Position numbers and translations under genes: made by a program
Assembly (NCBI GenBank): GCA_015478575.1
Contig: JADMIN010000064.1
Span: forward strand, 1-9,059
Reading direction: 5' to 3'
DNA: 9,059 nt
DNA from: Ktedonobacterales bacterium
GTDB lineage: Bacteria; Chloroflexota; Ktedonobacteria; Ktedonobacterales; JADMIN01
In this document: positions 5,900 to 9,059 of the stretch, in pieces
Position numbering within the stretch: the first letter of the stretch is position 1
Layout: the number at the start of each line of letters is the position of its first letter
The notes under the pieces: model-generated
The model's input: the letters and a program-made list of their open reading frames with translations, nothing else
What the model was told of the DNA's origin: nothing
Databases searched by the model: none

Positions 5900-6739
5900 C
5901 TACGTTCCGGATGGGGCCGCCGCGCGAGCAGGGCGAAGTGGCCCATCCGCGATGTCGAGCGTGACGTACAGCGCGCCCACCGACCAATCCGCCGTCGCGG
6001 CAAGACAGGCGCCGTCAGGCCCGAAGACATATCCGCCACCAGGAAAATCTTCGTCTACCGTGCGCCCCGCCTGGGTCGCGACGGCGATGGGCACCCGATT
6101 CTCGCGGGCATAGCTGGCGAGCCGGGTCTGGCACTCCTGCCGCCACCACTGATAGCCAGCACTCCAGTCGCGCGTCGCTTGCGGTCCATCGAGACCAGGC
6201 GCCGCGGCCTCGAAGATGAGGCGCGCGCCGTGCTGGGCATTGTCGGCAAAGACCCGTGGATTCTCGATATCCGCACAGATGGCCAGGCCAATCGTCACCT
6301 GGGGAAGCGAGAAGACAGTGACTTAGGTGCCAGCGGCATAGAGATGCGCCTCCTCCGCTGGGATGGTCCGCTTGCGATAATACCCCAGCGGTTGGCCCGC
6401 GCGGGCCACCACCTGCGTCAGGAACGGCGGCCCAGCGGGCTGAGCCTCGACCAGGCCAGCAATCGCCGTCATCTCCGTCGCGCGCGTCATCGCGACGAAC
6501 GCGGCAACCTCTGGGCCGTCCAGACGCAGTGCCACTCCAGGATGGCGCACGGGGTCCACATAGCCAGTGACACAGGCTTCGGGGAAGCAGATGATCGCGG
6601 CACCTTGGCGCTCCCCATCACGCAGGTAGTCGCGCATAGTTGCCAGGTTGGCCGCGATGGCCGCCTTCTCACTCCGCATCTGAATCAGCCCGACCCGCAC
6701 CTCGCCCACGTGCTCCACCCCTTTCTTCCGCGCCGCCAC
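5900..6739 (-). pseudogene. carbon-nitrogen hydrolase (nitrilase superfamily) with an in-frame stop
   Basis: Read through one TAA, this is a 279-codon frame with all the marks of a nitrilase-superfamily amidohydrolase: VRVGLIQM at about 14-21, the catalytic Glu in FPEACVTGY (Glu54), the catalytic Lys in YYRKRTIP (Lys123), Glu129/130 in PAEE, and the nucleophile Cys in IGLAICADIENPR (Cys155). Codon 139 (6325-6323) is TAA, so the frame is split into an N-terminal part (6323-6739) with Glu and Lys and a C-terminal part (5900-6298) with Cys. Both parts are in the same reading frame, so one base substitution would restore a full-length enzyme. No ribosome binding site precedes the GTG at 6298, so separate translation of the second half looks unlikely. 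The outer GTG at 6739 lacks a ribosome binding site too; GTG at 6709 or 6700, just before VRVGLIQM, may be the true start. It is followed 24 nt later by the GNAT gene. Confidence 0.82.
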
Positions 6740-7035
6740 GTGTGCCGGACGGGCGCGTGCTATTCGAGTCTAGCATACTACATCCGGCTCGCGGCGATCC
6801 GCTGCCCCTGTTCCCTCATCAATACTGTTCCTGAGGCTGCTATAGTTCCCTCACATGCAAACGTCAGCCGAGCAGCTCCCGCGGACGCCCTCACCAACTG
6901 CCGCGTTCGACGAAAGGCGCGGTTATGCTCCGATAACAGTATCATTTGAGGGAAGGAGTCTTCGCAGCGCTCCTTCGGTAACATGTTCATTGGAGTTGAC
7001 GCGGATTCCGCGGTCTGCCGACGAGAGGAGCGCAA
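6740..7035. other. divergent intergenic region and dehydratase leader
   Basis: No gene is supported in these 296 bases. A plus-strand frame from the ATG at 6855 is open for 78 codons into the dehydratase gene, but it has no ribosome binding site and no recognisable sequence. The leader of the dehydratase holds three short hairpins (GTTAT/ATAAC 6922-6937; GAAGGAG/CTCCTTC 6952-6976; CGCGG/CCGCG 7000-7012) and the ribosome binding site at 7025-7030. A TATAGT at 6841-6846 could be a -10 element, but no matching -35 is seen. I looked for a T-box consensus (GGGTGGTACCGCG type) and did not find it. Confidence 0.45.
6952..7012 (+). promoter_or_regulatory. two consecutive hairpins in the dehydratase leader
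   Basis: GAAGGAG (6952-6958) pairs with CTCCTTC (6970-6976) across an 11-nt loop, and CGCGG (7000-7004) pairs with CCGCG (7008-7012) across a 3-nt loop, ending 12 nt before the ribosome binding site. The first stem contains an AAGGAG that could itself resemble a Shine-Dalgarno sequence, held in a stem. This could be a regulatory leader, but it matches no riboswitch that I recognise and short GC stems are common in such a genome. Confidence 0.3.
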
Positions 7036-8037
7036 GTGATGACCCAGGCCGATGCGCCAGTACCTATCAGCCCCTTACCTGTCAGCTATGAGGATATTCG
7101 CGCGGCGGCGGAGCGCCTCGTTGGCATCGCGCACCGCACGCCGGTGCGGCACGCGCGGAGCTTCGACGCCGCGGCGGGGATGGCGGTATGGCTCAAGTGT
7201 GAGCAGTTCCAGCGTGGGGGGGCCTTCAAGTTTCGCGGCGCCTACAACAAGATCGCCACGCTGTCACCCGAGCAGCGCATGCGGGGAGTGATCGCCTTCT
7301 CTTCTGGCAATCATGCGCAGGCGGTCGCTCTAGTTGCTGGCATCTTTGGTGTGCCGGCGGTGATCTGTATGCCGACGGACGCGCCAGCGGTGAAGGTGGC
7401 GGCGACGCGCGGCTATGGGGCGGAAATCGTGCCATACGACCGGCGGACGCAGGACCGCGAGGCACTGGCGCGGGGGCTGGCCGAGGCGCGCGGGCTGACG
7501 CTCGTGCCGCCCTATAACGATGCCGCCATTATCGCTGGGCAGGGGACGGCCACCCTGGAACTCCTAGAGGACATGCCGGACCTGGATGTGATCGCGGCGC
7601 CGGTGGGCGGCGGCGGCCTCATCGCTGGCGCGGCCATCGCGGCGCACGCCCACCGACCGGGGATGCGCGTCATCGGCGTCGAGACGGAGGCGGCGAACCA
7701 TGCCGCCCTCTCGCTGCAACGTGGTGAGCGCGTCAGCATCCCCGCGCCCGACACCATCGCCGATGGCATTCGCACGGCGCAGTTGGGCACGCTCACGTGG
7801 CCGGTCCTCCAGCGCGAGGTGGAGGCGGTGGTGCTAGTAAGCGAGGAGGAGGTGAAGGCGGCGATGTGCTTCTTGCTGCTGCGGCTGAAGCTGGTGGTCG
7901 AGCCGACCGGCGCGGTGGCGGCGGCGGCGGCGCTCGCTGGCAAGCTGCGCCGCTACGGCGGGCGGGCGGGCGTGATCCTTTCCGGCGGGAATGTCGCCCC
8001 GGATGTCCTCCGCGATGTGCTGCTGGCGGCGGAATAG
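7036..8037 (+). CDS. threonine/serine dehydratase, PLP-dependent (fold type II)
   Basis: A predicted cytosolic pyridoxal-phosphate enzyme of the threonine dehydratase / serine racemase family, about 333 residues, which deaminates threonine or serine to 2-oxo acids. The PLP Lys is in GGAFKFRGAYNK (Lys65). The substrate-binding SSGNHAQAVA is at 89-98, the phosphate-binding glycine loop GGGGLIAG at 191-198, VVEPTGA at 287-293, and SGGN at 316-319 contacts the PLP ring. The protein ends with the catalytic domain and has no C-terminal ACT regulatory domain, so it resembles the short catabolic TdcB type or threo-3-hydroxyaspartate dehydratases rather than feedback-regulated biosynthetic IlvA. GTG at 7036 and ATG at 7039 are adjacent; GAGGAG at 7025-7030 fits either, with ATG at 8 nt the more usual spacing. 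No amino-acid pathway genes adjoin it, so the exact substrate stays open. Confidence 0.92.
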   Translation: MMTQADAPVPISPLPVSYEDIRAAAERLVGIAHRTPVRHARSFDAAAGMAVWLKCEQFQRGGAFKFRGAYNKIATLSPEQRMRGVIAFSSGNHAQAVALVAGIFGVPAVICMPTDAPAVKVAATRGYGAEIVPYDRRTQDREALARGLAEARGLTLVPPYNDAAIIAGQGTATLELLEDMPDLDVIAAPVGGGGLIAGAAIAAHAHRPGMRVIGVETEAANHAALSLQRGERVSIPAPDTIADGIRTAQLGTLTWPVLQREVEAVVLVSEEEVKAAMCFLLLRLKLVVEPTGAVAAAAALAGKLRRYGGRAGVILSGGNVAPDVLRDVLLAAE

Positions 8038-8101
8038 CCGTCCCCTCAGGCGCCCTGTGCCGCGAAGATGCCGTAGAGCGCGTAATGCCGCAACTCCGGC
8101 A

Positions 8102-8144
8102 CTGGCCGCTGTTACGCTGGCGCCACGGTGCGGACAGTGGCCAG
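8102..8144 (+). terminator. possible terminator-like hairpin after the dehydratase
   Basis: CTGGCCGCTGT (8102-8112) pairs with ACAGTGGCCAG (8134-8144) over 11 bp with one G-U pair in RNA. The loop of 21 nt could pair further (CGC 8115-8117 with GCG 8130-8132). It starts about 65 nt after the dehydratase stop. There is no following T-run, so a classical intrinsic terminator is not shown. Confidence 0.35.
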
Positions 8145-8214
8145 GGCTATCCCCTCGCTCGCGCGCGGGATGGTTGGCATGCGTCTACTCCTTTTCCCGG
8201 CGCGAGCAATGGAG

Positions 8215-8234
8215 GGGCGAGGCATGCCTCGCCC
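8215..8234. repeat. 20-bp perfect palindrome, REP-like element
   Basis: GGGCGAGGCA at 8215-8224 is followed directly by its exact reverse complement at 8225-8234, with no loop. It lies between two convergent genes, the typical home of repetitive extragenic palindromes. From memory, elements of the type GGGGC-GAGGCATGCCTC-GCCCC recur in several GC-rich bacterial groups including Chloroflexota and cyanobacteria. I cannot verify copy number from this window, where it occurs once. It could also serve as a bidirectional terminator. Confidence 0.6.
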
Positions 8235-8267
8235 ACTCGATGCCCTCTGCCCATCCGCACGGGCTGG

Positions 8268-8618
8268 CTAGCGCAACCGCAGGAGATAGATCGTGTTGCC
8301 CGCTGGGTCCTTGATCGAGAAAGCGCGTCCGAAAGGCTCATCCTTGGGCGGGCTGACGATCTCCACGCCCGCCTCAACGAGCGCGGTATAGGTGGCGTCG
8401 GCGTCGTCTACGTACCACCACAACTCGGGGTTGTCAAACGCTTGCGTCGTGGCCCGCTGCCCAAGCGCGAAGGTCGCACCCTGCCCGCCTGGTTGCGCGA
8501 ACTGGATGAAGGTGGGATTCTCATCCGCTACCGTCAATCCGAGCTTCTCAGTGTAGAAGGCGCGTGCCGCGGCGATGTCAGGCACGTACAGCAGCACAAA
8601 ATTCAAGCCGGTCACCAT
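8268..8618 (-). CDS. VOC-family (glyoxalase/bleomycin-resistance-like) protein
   Basis: A 116-residue cytosolic protein of the vicinal oxygen chelate fold: a first beta-alpha-beta module LNFVLLYVPDIAAARAFY..KLGL (5-28) and a second one with WWYVDDADATYTALVEAGVEIV, ending in FSIKDPAGNTIYLLRL (100-115). The usual metal ligands are absent: the first strand has Asn-Phe rather than His, and the last strand reads GNTIYLL where metalloenzymes have Glu (GNxIEL). A binding or resistance role, or a non-metal variant, is therefore as likely as catalysis. The ATG at 8618 is chosen because AGGAG (8633-8629) lies 10 nt upstream and the fold begins at residue 5; the open frame to 8678 adds unrelated sequence. 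It lies 110 nt downstream of the WYL regulator gene on the same strand. Confidence 0.88.
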   Translation of the reverse strand: MVTGLNFVLLYVPDIAAARAFYTEKLGLTVADENPTFIQFAQPGGQGATFALGQRATTQAFDNPELWWYVDDADATYTALVEAGVEIVSPPKDEPFGRAFSIKDPAGNTIYLLRLR

Positions 8619-8719
8619 ATGGTCTGCTCTCCTGTTCACTTCAGAAGGCGCGCGGCGCGCCTCTCCACTGGCGTTCATTCGCCTGATAACAGTATGGAAC
8701 AGGGGAGTGACAACGGTAT

Positions 8720-8750
8720 GGCAACAGTTAGCACGAGTTTTCGTGTTGCC
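8720..8750 (-). repeat. nested inverted repeats at the 3' end of the WYL gene
   Basis: GGCAACA (8720-8726) is the reverse complement of TGTTGCC (8744-8750), and inside lies CACGA (8732-8736) with TCGTG (8741-8745) around a GTTT loop. The two stems share two bases, so they are alternative structures. The element covers the TAA stop of the WYL gene (8728-8730) and lies about 100 bp before the VOC start. It could be a weak terminator or an operator; neither is shown. Confidence 0.35.
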
Positions 8751-9059
8751 GCAACATAGACTTGGCCTCGTCGGCGAGGCGCCGACGAAGCGACTCTGGC
8801 TCTAGCACACGCACCTGCCGCCCCCAGCCCAGCAGCCATTGGAGGACCTCGTCCACCTGCCGTATGCGCAATGTCACCAGCAAGCCCGAAGGCGTCTCCT
8901 CTTCGGCTACGGTGAAGAACGACGGCGCCTCGCGCACCCAGCGCGCGACCTCTGGCGTGAAGAGCGCGCGCACCACGATGGTGCCGCCCACCTCTTTGTC
9001 GCACACGCCCACACCCAGATCGGTTGGCCGGGAGAACGTCTCATCGAGCACCATGAGAT
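8728..9059 (-). CDS. WYL-domain transcriptional regulator, C-terminal part
   Basis: A partial gene: the frame runs off the right edge on its 5' side, so only about the last 110 residues are visible. They begin in the end of the WYL domain (LMVLDETFSRP) and continue as the WYL C-terminal extension (WCX), with VVRALFTPEVARWVREAP, LLVTLRIRQVDEVLQWLLGWG and VRVLEPESLRRRLADEA in the family's order. Complete relatives (YafY/DeoR-like) have an N-terminal winged helix-turn-helix that binds DNA and are about 300-330 residues long. The ATG at 9054 is an internal codon, not the start, since the frame continues upstream with a Leu codon. It precedes the VOC gene on the same strand, so control of that gene, its own gene, or both is a reasonable inference. 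Confidence 0.88.
   Translation of the reverse strand, partial: LMVLDETFSRPTDLGVGVCDKEVGGTIVVRALFTPEVARWVREAPSFFTVAEEETPSGLLVTLRIRQVDEVLQWLLGWGRQVRVLEPESLRRRLADEAKSMLRQHENSC

Larger units (their letters stand above)
8038..8267. other. convergent intergenic region with hairpin and palindrome
   Basis: These 230 bases between two converging genes hold no supported gene. They contain an 11-bp stem at 8102-8144 and a 20-bp perfect palindrome at 8215-8234. Confidence 0.5.

Noticed and set aside
4700..6949. A 749-codon open frame on the plus strand across the GNAT and hydrolase genes
   Set aside because: It is codon-aligned with the minus-strand genes, so it reads the reverse complement of each codon. 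In a GC-rich genome sense codons seldom end in A, so the antisense register rarely meets a stop. Its translation has no family features, while the minus strand shows clear GNAT and nitrilase motifs.
6991..7013. GGAGTTGACGCGGATTCCGCGG-like stretch considered as a T-box element (positions given, core CGCGG-ATT-CCGCG)
   Set aside because: The conserved T-box bulge sequence and a specifier stem are not visible, so it remains only a small hairpin.
6855..7091. Possible 78-codon leader peptide for the dehydratase
   Set aside because: There is no ribosome binding site, no run of Thr, Ile or other regulatory codons, and it overlaps the real gene start by over 50 bases.
8041..8130. Minus-strand text with a CRSCG-like zinc-ribbon fragment and an ELRHYALYGIFAAQGA ending in another frame
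   Set aside because: It would need a frameshift, is interrupted by a stop at about 8114 and is too short to support a decayed gene.
6932..8695. An 11-mer GATAACAGTAT shared by two intergenic regions (6932-6942, 8685-8695)
   Set aside because: Several 11-base matches are expected by chance in 9 kb counting both strands, and the surrounding sequence is not similar.

Overview
The window is a GC-rich stretch of ordinary-looking bacterial chromosome with ten protein genes, one of them broken and one cut by the right edge. There are no tRNA, rRNA, CRISPR, transposase or phage genes. The high GC, the mix of small unknown membrane proteins, a solitary ECF-type S component, a cytochrome-b-like membrane protein and a WYL regulator next to a VOC protein would suit a Chloroflexota-type soil or thermophilic bacterium. 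That is an inference from gene flavour, not a phylogenetic result.

Layout. Left (1-1448): a retinol-dehydrogenase-like SDR oxidoreductase on the minus strand, divergent from a 63-residue two-helix membrane protein on the plus strand. The latter is followed by a strong 15-bp inverted repeat. Middle-left (1449-2627): 450 bp without a credible gene, holding a 4 x 15 bp tandem repeat, lead into a six-helix ECF-transporter-like S component. Middle (2649-4038, minus): a two-gene unit with a 336-residue membrane protein of unknown family followed by a 114-residue membrane-anchored FxLYD/CARDB-like protein. It converges on the S component and is divergent from the next gene.

Middle-right (4344-6739): a five-helix, His-rich DUF6529/cytochrome-b-like membrane protein whose stop codon lies in a 3 x 13 bp tandem repeat. 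After it, on the minus strand, comes a pair made of a carbon-nitrogen hydrolase (nitrilase superfamily) and a two-domain GNAT acetyltransferase. The hydrolase keeps its Glu-Lys-Cys triad but has an in-frame TAA in the middle, so it reads as a single-mutation pseudogene or a sequencing error. Right (7036-9059): a PLP-dependent threonine/serine dehydratase without an ACT domain, with hairpins in its leader; a 20-bp perfect palindrome in the convergent gap; a VOC protein; and the C-terminal part of a WYL-domain transcriptional regulator running off the right edge on the same strand as the VOC gene.

The genes do not form one pathway. Plausible functional units are the minus-strand membrane/FxLYD pair, the hydrolase-GNAT pair and the WYL-VOC pair. 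I found no convincing new multi-gene system. The points most worth checking are the interrupted hydrolase, the unknown membrane/FxLYD pair, and the group of short tandem repeats and palindromes at gene ends.
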